Below are positions 1 through 6,511 of a stretch of DNA of 10,077 bases, in pieces (the stretch's first letter is position 1; each line of letters begins with the position of its first letter). The notes under the pieces were generated by a model. It was not told the origin of the DNA. It made no database searches and saw nothing but the letters and a program-made list of their open reading frames with translations. The position numbers and the translations under genes are program-made. The DNA comes from an uncultured Jeotgalicoccus sp. (lineage in GTDB: Bacteria > Bacillota > Bacilli > Staphylococcales > Salinicoccaceae). The DNA is taken from positions 1-10,077 of the forward strand of contig CANRKV010000046.1 of the NCBI GenBank assembly GCA_947631305.1, read 5' to 3'.

Positions 1-1454
1 TTGTTAATAATAAACATTACGCCGATTGCGATTGAAATCACACTGATTGTAATAATCAGCGCTGCCTGCCAGTTTTTAACTCTGTCACGCTCGCGTTTTT
101 CCCGCTCGTAATCTTTTTCAATCAGCTGGTACATCCGCTTCTTCTCTGTCAGTTCAAACTCACGGTCCAGCACTTCACGTTTTTTCTTCATTCTCTGATC
201 GTCGATTTGATTCTGTGACGATTCTTCAATTTCTGCATCGAGCTGTTTTATATCCGCTCTCAGATGGTCGATTTCACGAATTAAGTACTGCTCTTCCAGC
301 ATAATCTCATCGTATTTCGACAGCAGCGACTGTACGGATTCACGGACGATGTTCGAATCATCAACATCCGGATATTCTTCTTTCCAGCCGATATCTTTCT
401 GCAGATTTAAAATATCATTTTCTAGATTCGATACTGAGTTGGATAAACGCATCACTTCCAAGTTCTGCTGTTTAATTTCAGGTTCTTCTTTTTGCAGTGC
501 TTCGAGGTAGCTTACTATCTTTTTGTCGGGCAGCTTCACGTGCTGAATTTCAGCAATCAGTGTTTTAAGCTTTTCCTGGCGCAGTCCGATGTCTTTTGCA
601 GACTGTTTAACGTGGTTGCGCAGCGACTCATAGCGTTCAATACCCCGTTCCGGGAAGTTTACCGGTTCGATATTAAGTTTGCTCTCAAGCTGCTTCCAGT
701 CCTTAATATCTTTATGGTACATTACTTCTTTCATCTTCTGCTTACGGACCATTTCCATCTGATGCAGTGCATGTTTTTTGGAATTTAAGCTCTCGAGCGT
801 TTTAACCTGTTCATTAATCAGCGACTTATACTCATCCTCGTTCTTCTCCAGACCGCGGATTTTATCGCTTAGCTCATTTAAATCTTCAAGTTCTGTATTA
901 ATGACGGGATTAATGCCGTTTCTCTTATAAAGGGATTTTAGCTCCTTATCGATAGCGCTCAGCATTTCATCGTATTCGTGAGAACCTAGAGCACCTGCAC
1001 GGAGCAGATATTCCTGCAGCTTGTCTTCCGTCATATTTTTGTGAATATCCTGGAGTCCGAGTACATCAAATGAAAAGATTGAGCGGTATGTACGCTTATC
1101 TATATAATTCATTTTTTTAGTGAGCCATTCCTCACCTTTAGTTGTACCGTCTTTAAAGTAAATTTTAACATCGCCCTGGACTTTACCTTTAAGTCTTTCA
1201 ATTTCTACAGGCTCGGGTTCATCTTTAAATTTTACAGTCAGCTTGCCGCCGTACAAGTTATGCATGCGCGGTTCACGTCTGGGTTCCTGTTCTTTTTTCG
1301 TCGGGAAGCCAAACAGCACCGAATGGATGAATGACATCATCGTCGACTTGCCGGCTTCGTTTTCACCGAATATCTGAACGAAATCCTGATTCGTATTAAA
1401 TTCCTGTTTAATAATTTTTCCGTAGCCGTATATATTAACTGATAGGATTCTCAT
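1..1454 (-). CDS. yhaN: YhaN, Rad50/SbcC-like AAA ATPase (N-terminal 484 codons; runs off left edge)
   Basis: Partial gene read leftward from an ATG at 1454-1452. The product begins MRILSVNIYGYGK and has a Walker A motif, GENEAGKST, at residues 30-38, typical of the RecF/SMC/SbcC ATPase head. From about residue 170 it becomes a long charged coiled coil rich in Glu, Lys, Gln and Leu. At about 465-484, just before the edge, there is a hydrophobic stretch (ALIITISVISIAIG) that looks like a membrane segment. This matches the YhaN family, in which a Rad50-like protein carries a hydrophobic segment in mid-chain. The start lies 7 nt after the yhaO stop, so the two are one transcription unit, like other Mre11/Rad50-type pairs. 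The inferred role is ATP-dependent control of DNA-end processing by YhaO. The C-terminal coil, Walker B and signature motifs lie outside the window. Confidence 0.92.
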   Translation of the reverse strand, partial: MRILSVNIYGYGKIIKQEFNTNQDFVQIFGENEAGKSTMMSFIHSVLFGFPTKKEQEPRREPRMHNLYGGKLTVKFKDEPEPVEIERLKGKVQGDVKIYFKDGTTKGEEWLTKKMNYIDKRTYRSIFSFDVLGLQDIHKNMTEDKLQEYLLRAGALGSHEYDEMLSAIDKELKSLYKRNGINPVINTELEDLNELSDKIRGLEKNEDEYKSLINEQVKTLESLNSKKHALHQMEMVRKQKMKEVMYHKDIKDWKQLESKLNIEPVNFPERGIERYESLRNHVKQSAKDIGLRQEKLKTLIAEIQHVKLPDKKIVSYLEALQKEEPEIKQQNLEVMRLSNSVSNLENDILNLQKDIGWKEEYPDVDDSNIVRESVQSLLSKYDEIMLEEQYLIREIDHLRADIKQLDAEIEESSQNQIDDQRMKKKREVLDREFELTEKKRMYQLIEKDYEREKRERDRVKNWQAALIITISVISIAIGVMFIIN

Positions 1455-1461
1455 AATTTCA

Positions 1462-2646
1462 CTACTTCCTCATCAACATTTTCAGACGATCTTCACCCAT
1501 TTTTAGAAGTTCTTCCGGAGATACTTCACCAATCGGCGGCAGGTAACGGTTAATATTCGGATCCATGTACATCGTATTAACCGCACTTCTGAATAACTCT
1601 TCATTGTCCGAGTAACTCGTTTTAATATCTTTCAGCAATGCTATCTGCTCTTCATTATTATATGAGACTTTAATATTATCAATCCAGACGAACTGGGAAA
1701 TATTTACTTCATCTTCCTGCAGCAGATCAATAAGTTCAGCATAATCACTCTGAGAAATTTCATCTTCTCCGTCATAGTTCAGCTGGAGATTAACGATGTA
1801 TTTACTCTGTTCCCTTAGTCCCTGCTTAAATTCGACTATTTGCTGGTAAAGCTCTTCTTTTTTGAGCGAGTCAGTATCGAGTTCAAGGTTTTCAAAGATT
1901 ACTTCCTGAACCGGCACGAAGTTTGCCGCTAATGAGACATCATCACCTTCAACAACGAGAAATCCTTTTTCACCGGTTTCATTTTTATGGCGTCCCTGAA
2001 TGTTCCCTGAATAATGAACCTGCGGTAAATCCGCCAGCTGAGACCGCACGTGAATATGACCAAGTGCCCAGTAATGATACAGCTTGTTGTTCAGTGCTTC
2101 CAAATTAAATTCCGTATAGCGCTTCGCGTCGTATTTCGTTTTCGCATACGTTCCGTGCAGCAAGCCGATATGAATACCCCGGTTATCTGTATTCGTCGGG
2201 TACTCATCAAGTTTGTTTTCGTATGATTCATCCAGCAGATAACTGAAGCCGTGCAGATATATACGTTCGCCTTTTGAACTCAGCATTTCATATGTTTCAA
2301 CGTTCTCCTTGAACACAGAAACGTTATCCGGCCACGTCGTTTTAAAGCCGGAAGAGATCGGATCGTGGTTACCGTGAATCATGTAGACGAATATACCTGC
2401 CTCCTTTAATCTGTTAAATTCTCTCTTTAGAAAGATTTCAGATTTTAAAGAACGGTTCGACTGGTCGAAAATATCACCTGATATAAGTAAAAAATCAACT
2501 TTCTCTTTAATAGCGAAGTCGACCATCCGCGAGACACTTTTATATGTACTTGTCATTAATATTTCGAGTATATTGTTAGGCATTTTAGACCGGGATTTAA
2601 ACGGACTGTCCAGGTGCAGGTCTGCCGCATGGATAAATTTAACCAT
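1462..2646 (-). CDS. yhaO: YhaO, Mre11/SbcD-like metallophosphoesterase (DNA repair exonuclease family)
   Basis: Predicted 394-residue nuclease subunit paired with YhaN. The N-terminal calcineurin-like phosphoesterase domain shows the full metal-ligand series: DLH (D9, H11), GDIFD (D58), GNHD (N93, H94), LLHG (H164) and GHIH (H197, H199). These are the two-metal site residues of Mre11/SbcD nucleases. The C-terminal third is an acidic, less conserved region. The frame is open further upstream, to an ATG at 2688, but I prefer the ATG at 2646: the protein then starts MVKFIHAADLHLDS, as this family does; a GGTGA Shine-Dalgarno-like sequence lies 5 nt before it; and the likely promoter -10 box sits on top of the 2688 codon, which would leave that codon outside the mRNA. 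The ATG at 2658 has AAGGA directly abutting it and is a poorer choice. Processing of DNA ends or hairpins is inferred from the family. Confidence 0.93.
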   Translation of the reverse strand: MVKFIHAADLHLDSPFKSRSKMPNNILEILMTSTYKSVSRMVDFAIKEKVDFLLISGDIFDQSNRSLKSEIFLKREFNRLKEAGIFVYMIHGNHDPISSGFKTTWPDNVSVFKENVETYEMLSSKGERIYLHGFSYLLDESYENKLDEYPTNTDNRGIHIGLLHGTYAKTKYDAKRYTEFNLEALNNKLYHYWALGHIHVRSQLADLPQVHYSGNIQGRHKNETGEKGFLVVEGDDVSLAANFVPVQEVIFENLELDTDSLKKEELYQQIVEFKQGLREQSKYIVNLQLNYDGEDEISQSDYAELIDLLQEDEVNISQFVWIDNIKVSYNNEEQIALLKDIKTSYSDNEELFRSAVNTMYMDPNINRYLPPIGEVSPEELLKMGEDRLKMLMRK

Positions 2647-2686
2647 TGGGTTCACCATTCCTTCGGAAAAAACTCTATTCTTCAAC

Positions 2687-2695
2687 ATTATAACA
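2687..2695 (-). promoter_or_regulatory. Extended -10 promoter for yhaO-yhaN
   Basis: Read on the minus strand, 2695-2687 is TGTTATAAT: a perfect TATAAT preceded by TGN, the extended -10 form that can work without a good -35. No convincing -35 is seen at the right distance. Transcription would start near 2680, giving a short leader to the preferred yhaO start. The box lies just behind the T-tract of the upstream terminator. Confidence 0.6.
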
Positions 2696-2721
2696 AAAAA
2701 GAGAGGCCAACATGGCCTCTC
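2693..2721 (-). terminator. Rho-independent terminator after yheA
   Basis: On the minus strand an 8-bp perfect GC-rich stem, GAGAGGCC/GGCCTCTC (arms 2714-2721 and 2701-2708), encloses a 5-nt loop and is followed by TTTTTTG. It lies 15 nt past the yheA stop codon, so it ends the yheB-yheA unit and separates it from yhaO-yhaN. Confidence 0.9.
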
Positions 2722-2736
2722 AACTGATATTTTTAA

Positions 2737-3087
2737 CTATTGATTATTAATTTCATAAAGCTCTTCGATAGGCTTCATGATAACGCGGTTTAAGTCCTGG
2801 ATAAGCTGGCTCATTTTCTGTTCAGCTTCCATTAAACCTTTAATGTTTTCATCATTTTCAATTTCCTGTGCTGAGTTTTGAGCTTTTTGAATATCTTCTT
2901 CTAAAAGTTCTTCACCCTGCATTTGTTTTTGCTGTAATGTCATTTGGAGTTCTCTAAACTCATCAAACAATTGTTTTGATTCAGCATCCTCGTTCACTTT
3001 GCTGTAAAGATCCTTCATTTGCTGAAATTCTTCTGATTCACGTAATGCTGTTTCAAGGGCATTAGCCTGATCGTATACATTAACCAT
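2737..3087 (-). CDS. yheA: YheA-like UPF0342 protein (YlbF/YmcA family), 116 aa
   Basis: A small acidic, almost wholly helical soluble protein beginning MVNVYDQANALETALRES. It has no membrane segment and no cysteines, and is rich in Glu and Gln with heptad-like helices through residues 15-105. The start sequence, length and the conserved pattern of a helical pair around the QLFDEFR and LQMTLQQKQMQGE segments fit the UPF0342/YheA branch of the YlbF/YmcA superfamily. YlbF and YmcA themselves form a complex involved in RNase Y function and development in Bacillus; whether YheA does anything similar is not known, and I assign no function. AAAGGAG lies about 10 nt before the ATG. It follows yheB after 53 nt on the same strand, an arrangement I also recall from Bacillus subtilis (yheB-yheA), and ends at a strong terminator. 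Confidence 0.9.
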   Translation of the reverse strand: MVNVYDQANALETALRESEEFQQMKDLYSKVNEDAESKQLFDEFRELQMTLQQKQMQGEELLEEDIQKAQNSAQEIENDENIKGLMEAEQKMSQLIQDLNRVIMKPIEELYEINNQ

Positions 3088-3140
3088 TAATATAAAACTC
3101 CTTTAAGTTTGATATTGTTACATTAACACAAATTTACTAT

Positions 3141-4271
3141 TTAGAAAAACAATACTAATATCCCCTGCGCGATTCCGACAATTCCGCCTAATACATAACC
3201 GAGCATCATAATCATTTTGAATTCCTTATTGGCAACATCCATAACAAGATCTTCCAGTTTACTTAATTCAAAACTGTCTATCTGCTTTTTAATCACTTCA
3301 GCGAGCTGCAGCTTATTCATAATCTTACTCATGTTTTTACCTGAGTATTCGATAAAATTATCTTTAAGTTTGTATTTCCCTTTTTCTTTAAAACGGTCGA
3401 ACAGATCTCTGTTGAAATCAGTAATCGGTGTATTTAATATTTGTCTGATATCAATTTTCTGCTGCATTACTTCTATAATACTGTTTAAAATATTATCGAG
3501 ATCTGAGCCTGTTACCAGTTCCGATAATTCACTTTGTTTTATTTGCTTGTACTCATCTTCAATAACCCGTGTTTCAATATCAATCATCTTCTCCTGCTGT
3601 ATCAGTTTCAGCAGTTCCGTCTGTACACGTTCAGTGAGTGACTCTTTAGTCATTACATATTTTATACTGCGTGCAATACGGCCTCTGTTTTCAGTAAACT
3701 CATCGACCATTGTATAAATATCCCTGAATCCTTTATCAGAAGAAATGTACTGCACCAGCTTATCGTTTATATCATACGCAAGATGTGCCACTTTCGAGTC
3801 TACAGCATTCAATGCATCCGAAGGCATAATATCATCTATAGTTCTGACATACAGCTTTTGTCCTTCTTCAGTTACTTTTAAATGAATTTCCTCATTAAAT
3901 GAATCGACAATTTTATTTGTCAGTCCGGCCGACAGGCGTTCCAGAAAATAGGAAGGTGCCAGACGTTCAGTTTCAATCGTTTCTATCTGTCTGTCTATAA
4001 AGTGCATAATTAATTTATCAGTTTCCGGACTTTTTAATTTCTGTTCGAAAACTTCCGGTGTTAACAGGTGCCCTGTGATAATATCTCCGAGCTTCGTCGA
4101 CGCTTCATCACGGCGGAGCGGTATTACACCTGGTGTAAACGGCAGGCGTTTACCGAATAAATATTTTGCTTCGTACGGTCTGAAGAGCATTTTTATTGCG
4201 ATAGTATTTGTCATTCCCCCGATAAGTGCACCAATCAGTGCCATCAGAAGGACTTGAATTACTGGATTCAT
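3141..4271 (-). CDS. yheB: YheB-like DUF445/UPF0754 membrane protein, 376 aa
   Basis: The protein starts with a hydrophobic helix (residues 4-25) running into the hallmark GGMTNTIAIKMLFRP and then KRLPFTPGVIPLRRDE, which together define the DUF445/UPF0754 family. A long charged, helical middle region (about 60-345) is followed by a second hydrophobic helix at the extreme C-terminus (about 353-375). The picture is a protein tethered to the membrane at both ends with a large soluble helical domain between. The length of 376 is almost the same as I recall for B. subtilis YheB. No biochemical function is established, so none is given. The start is supported by AAGGGGTGA about 7 nt upstream of the ATG. 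It is the first gene of a yheB-yheA unit; the preceding XRE gene is cut off from it by a terminator, so it probably has its own promoter in the AT-rich 4290-4330 stretch, where I could not pick a convincing -35/-10 pair. Confidence 0.9.
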   Translation of the reverse strand: MNPVIQVLLMALIGALIGGMTNTIAIKMLFRPYEAKYLFGKRLPFTPGVIPLRRDEASTKLGDIITGHLLTPEVFEQKLKSPETDKLIMHFIDRQIETIETERLAPSYFLERLSAGLTNKIVDSFNEEIHLKVTEEGQKLYVRTIDDIMPSDALNAVDSKVAHLAYDINDKLVQYISSDKGFRDIYTMVDEFTENRGRIARSIKYVMTKESLTERVQTELLKLIQQEKMIDIETRVIEDEYKQIKQSELSELVTGSDLDNILNSIIEVMQQKIDIRQILNTPITDFNRDLFDRFKEKGKYKLKDNFIEYSGKNMSKIMNKLQLAEVIKKQIDSFELSKLEDLVMDVANKEFKMIMMLGYVLGGIVGIAQGILVLFF

Positions 4272-4330
4272 TATTATTTCACCCCTTGTTCAACTTAGTA
4301 ACTATATATTACTTTTTATAAAATATAAAA

Positions 4331-4353
4331 GAAAAAGCATCCTCACGGATGCC
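4331..4353 (-). terminator. Rho-independent terminator after the XRE regulator
   Basis: On the minus strand GCATCC and GGATGC form a 6-bp stem around a GTGA loop, extended by weaker G-T and A-T pairs, followed by TTTTTC. It begins 6 nt after the stop codon of the regulator gene at 4359-4805 and separates it from yheB. Confidence 0.8.
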
Positions 4354-4358
4354 TTAAT

Positions 4359-4805
4359 TTATCGATTACTTTTGCGTTCGAAATAAGTTCTTATTTCTCT
4401 TTCGATATATGATGCATGAACCGGCTGGTTATCTGCATTTAACACTCTGTAAATTGAATTCGTTTTGTTGAACTCCAATTTAAAGCCGTTATTTGATTCA
4501 AGCGTTTCCCAATATATATTTTCTTTTTCATAATTTGGGTATATTGCTGAGCCGCGTGATAATACCTGTGTCAGCTCCAGTGGATCTCCGCCAAAAATAT
4601 TCGTCAGTACTTCACTATCTCTAAACAGTGCACAAAGTGAGACACATGTTGTCCAGTTAGGTAATATTCGCTCTTTTTCTATTTGTACCAGCGTTTTTTT
4701 GGATAATCCAATGGTGTGGCTCATAGCATCCTGTGTGTATCCAGCCTCCGTCCGAACTATCTTGAACTTAGACTGTAGAATCTCTGTAAATTCCTGCTTA
4801 TCCAT
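4359..4805 (-). CDS. XRE-family helix-turn-helix regulator (SA1665-like), 148 aa
   Basis: The N-terminal part (about residues 9-63) is a Cro/C1-type helix-turn-helix: FKIVRTEAGYTQDAMSHTIG followed by LSKKTLVQIEKERILPNW. The remaining 80 or so residues form a small C-terminal domain with aromatic, charged segments (YEKENIYWETLESNNGFKLE and IEREIRTYFERK); I do not recognise a ligand-binding fold there. By size and by its place between yheB and the airSR pair, it corresponds to the S. aureus SA1665-type DNA-binding protein, which as I recall was reported to influence methicillin resistance; that role is not shown for this gene. The Shine-Dalgarno sequence GAAGGGA lies 9 nt before the ATG. The promoter region carries a Fur-family box, so expression may respond to metal or peroxide. 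In the S. aureus order as I remember it, airR is the direct upstream neighbour; here a symporter gene and its terminator lie between. Confidence 0.88.
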   Translation of the reverse strand: MDKQEFTEILQSKFKIVRTEAGYTQDAMSHTIGLSKKTLVQIEKERILPNWTTCVSLCALFRDSEVLTNIFGGDPLELTQVLSRGSAIYPNYEKENIYWETLESNNGFKLEFNKTNSIYRVLNADNQPVHASYIEREIRTYFERKSNR

Positions 4806-4873
4806 TAAAATCGTCCCTTCATAGCACCGCGATTAAAACTTAATCAATCATGCTTGTATATCAATTTACCTGA

Positions 4874-4901
4874 TATATATTGTAAATGATAATCATTACA
4901 A
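4874..4901 (-). promoter_or_regulatory. Candidate promoter of the XRE regulator
   Basis: On the minus strand TTGTAA (4901-4896) and TATATA (4879-4874) are 16 nt apart, a plausible but weak sigma-A promoter giving a leader of about 60 nt. It coincides with the Fur-family box, so repressor binding there would block it. A one-base shift of the -10 is equally possible. Confidence 0.4.
4880..4901. promoter_or_regulatory. Fur-family operator (Fur, PerR or Zur box)
   Basis: The 19-mer GTAAATGATAATCATTACA at 4882-4900 matches the classical Fur consensus GATAATGATAATCATTATC at 15 of 19 positions. As a 7-1-7 repeat (TGATAAT C ATTACAA, 4887-4901) it matches the Fur and PerR consensus half-sites almost equally, and Zur is also possible. 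Outer arms TTGTAA and TTACAA are perfect inverted copies. It lies about 75 nt upstream of the XRE gene, over the candidate promoters on both strands. Confidence 0.65.
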
Positions 4902-4973
4902 ATTAAAGAGATTATGAAAAAATTCACTAATTATTCACTATTGAACAATTTCTTTCATTCTACTTAAAGACAT

Positions 4974-5023
4974 AAAAAAAGAAGTATGAATTGACAGTGC
5001 TGAACTGCCGTCATACTTCTTTT
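4974..5023 (-). terminator. Strong terminator after the symporter gene, possibly active in both directions
   Basis: Arms AAAAGAAGTATGA (4977-4989) and TCATACTTCTTTT (5011-5023) are perfect 13-bp complements around a 21-nt loop containing a small CAG/CTG inner stem. On the minus strand it starts 9 nt past the symporter stop and runs into a stretch of seven T. On the plus strand the trailing T-tract is shorter (TTCTTTTA), so termination there is less certain. Confidence 0.88.
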
Positions 5024-5031
5024 ACTATTAA

Positions 5032-6354
5032 TTATTTGTTGACGATTTTACCGTCTACGTATTTGCTCTTACCTTTAATGAACTTGCCTTCTTTAACATC
5101 CGCATGGTGATCAAGTACCGTTGCGATTGTTGCATCACCGGTAATGTTAACTACTGTACGCGTCATATCAAGAAGACGGTCAATACCTAAGATAATACCG
5201 ATTGCCGCAGGATCAAGTCCTACTGCTGTTAATACCATCGCTAACATTACAAGGCCGACACCCGGAACACCGGCTGTACCAATACTTGCAATTGTCGCGA
5301 TAATAACAACTGTAGCCATCTGGCCGACAGATAAATCAATACCTGACAGCTGAGCGATAAACACTGTGGCAACACCCTGCATAATTGCAGTACCATCCAT
5401 GTTTACAGTTGCACCTAAAGGCTGTACAAAACTTGAGATACTCTTACGAATACCCAGTTTTCTCTGTGCAGTTTCAAGTGATACCGGTAATACCGCACTT
5501 GATGAAGAAGTACTGAATGCAACTGACATCGCAGGCGCGAAACCTTTGAGGAACCATACAAAACTTCTCTTTGCAACGAACTGTACTACTGAACCGTATA
5601 CTACAGCAAGGTGAATAAATAATGCCAGCAGTACACAGATAAAATACATTCCAAGCTGCTGGATTGCACCGAATCCTGCTTGTGTAAATGCAGTAGCAAC
5701 TAAACCAAATGCACCAAGTGCAGCGAAATATTTCATAATTGCTAATACAATCCACATAATTACTTCGTTCGCCTGTTCGAATAATGTTACAATGCCGCTT
5801 GCTTTTTCTTTAACAGCAATTAAGCCCACACCGATAAAGATTGCAAAAGCGATAATCTGAAGCATGTTCTGATCAGCCATAGCCATAAAGATATTATCAG
5901 GAATAATATTGATAAGCGTCTGGTCAAAAGTCTGCTCCATCGCTATCTGAGTATCTCCGCCTTCGAGCTCTGTTTCACGGTATTCTGATACTTCATCTGT
6001 CTGAAGCAGGTCTGCCTGACCTTCACCCGGCTGCAAGATTAGTGCAATACCAATTGCGAGTGAAATCGCGATTGCTGTTGTAATCAGGTAAAACAGCATT
6101 GTTTTAATTCCGAGTACTCCTAAAGTTTTAGGATCCCCTACACTGACAACACCGAGCACGATTGAAATGAATACAACCGGTACAACTACCATAAAGATAA
6201 GATTTAAGAATATTTGCCCTAATACGTTAAATATGTATTGATCAATCCACTGGACCCATGCAGCGTCAGCCATTGTATTAAATATTGATCCAATTGCAAT
6301 ACCTGCAATTAAAGCGATTACAATATACATTGTGAGTTTATTTCCAATTTTCAT
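5032..6354 (-). CDS. Dicarboxylate/amino acid:cation symporter (DAACS family), probably glutamate/aspartate
   Basis: A 440-residue integral membrane transporter of the GltP/DctA/GltPh family. Visible landmarks are the PVVFISIVLGV segment near residue 60, the serine-rich re-entrant loop 1 (STSSSSAVLP, 281-290), NMDGT in TM7 (318-322, cation site), re-entrant loop 2 (GTAGVPGVG, 359-367) and TM8 DMTRTVVNITGD (396-407). In TM8, D396, R399, T400, N403 and D407 line up with the GltPh residues D394, R397, T398, N401 and D405. The arginine is the side-chain carboxylate ligand in acidic amino acid transporters, so aspartate or glutamate uptake with Na+ or H+ is the best guess. A hydrophilic acidic loop at about 112-145 is longer than in the archaeal proteins. 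GGGGGA lies about 5 nt before the ATG. It is monocistronic, with its own promoter, a strong terminator and an upstream cre match that suggests carbon control. C4-dicarboxylate or cystine transport remain alternatives, made less likely by the TM8 pattern. Confidence 0.92.
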   Translation of the reverse strand: MKIGNKLTMYIVIALIAGIAIGSIFNTMADAAWVQWIDQYIFNVLGQIFLNLIFMVVVPVVFISIVLGVVSVGDPKTLGVLGIKTMLFYLITTAIAISLAIGIALILQPGEGQADLLQTDEVSEYRETELEGGDTQIAMEQTFDQTLINIIPDNIFMAMADQNMLQIIAFAIFIGVGLIAVKEKASGIVTLFEQANEVIMWIVLAIMKYFAALGAFGLVATAFTQAGFGAIQQLGMYFICVLLALFIHLAVVYGSVVQFVAKRSFVWFLKGFAPAMSVAFSTSSSSAVLPVSLETAQRKLGIRKSISSFVQPLGATVNMDGTAIMQGVATVFIAQLSGIDLSVGQMATVVIIATIASIGTAGVPGVGLVMLAMVLTAVGLDPAAIGIILGIDRLLDMTRTVVNITGDATIATVLDHHADVKEGKFIKGKSKYVDGKIVNK

Positions 6355-6395
6355 ATGTATCCCCCTTAGCTAATTATTCATTGAATATGTATCCA

Positions 6396-6425
6396 AGTAT
6401 ACTTTGAAGGAACTCGATTTGTCTA
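6396..6425 (-). promoter_or_regulatory. Sigma-A promoter of the symporter gene
   Basis: On the minus strand TAGACA (6425-6420) and TATACT (6401-6396) are separated by 18 nt; each hexamer matches the consensus at 5 of 6 positions. Transcription would start near 6389, giving a leader of about 35 nt. Confidence 0.65.
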
Positions 6426-6451
6426 TAAAATTTAATGTAAACTTATTGTTA

Positions 6452-6477
6452 AACCGCTTAAAACCGCATGGTTAAGC
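6452..6477 (-). terminator. Weak candidate terminator after airR
   Basis: On the minus strand CGCTTAACC and GG-TT-TTAAGCG can pair as a 9-bp stem with a 2-nt bulge around ATGC, followed by GTTTAA. It lies about 35 nt past the airR stop. The T-tract is poor, so it may be leaky, or the symmetry may instead reflect the overlapping cre site. Confidence 0.4.
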
Positions 6478-6485
6478 GTTTTCAT
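6471..6485 (-). promoter_or_regulatory. CcpA catabolite-responsive element (cre)
   Basis: On the minus strand ATGAAAACGCTTAAC matches the low-GC Gram-positive cre consensus WTGAAARCGYTTWNN at every position. Its centre is about 90 nt upstream of the predicted symporter start site, a position more typical of activation than of roadblock repression, and it overlaps the hairpin downstream of airR. Confidence 0.6.
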
Positions 6486-6511
6486 GAGTTAAACTTTTTT
6501 CTCACTTTCAT

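Noticed and set aside
492..788. Plus-strand open frame of 98 codons opposite yhaN
   Set aside because: It is antisense to the coiled-coil part of yhaN, has Phe- and Cys-rich composition typical of reverse-frame translation, and shows no family motif.
3217..3717. Plus-strand open frame of 166 codons opposite yheB
   Set aside because: It is Ser-, Ile- and Leu-rich antisense translation of a helical protein, with no ribosome site and no recognisable domain; yheB on the other strand has clear family motifs.
5474..5755. Minus-strand frame of 93 codons inside the symporter
   Set aside because: It is in an alternate frame on the same strand as a well-conserved transporter, and its Cys/Tyr-rich composition indicates a shadow.
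6451..6482. Hairpin before the symporter considered as a riboswitch or T-box leader
   Set aside because: The predicted transcription start lies downstream of it, it is too short, and no T-box or specifier-like sequence is present; a terminator or cre site explains it better.
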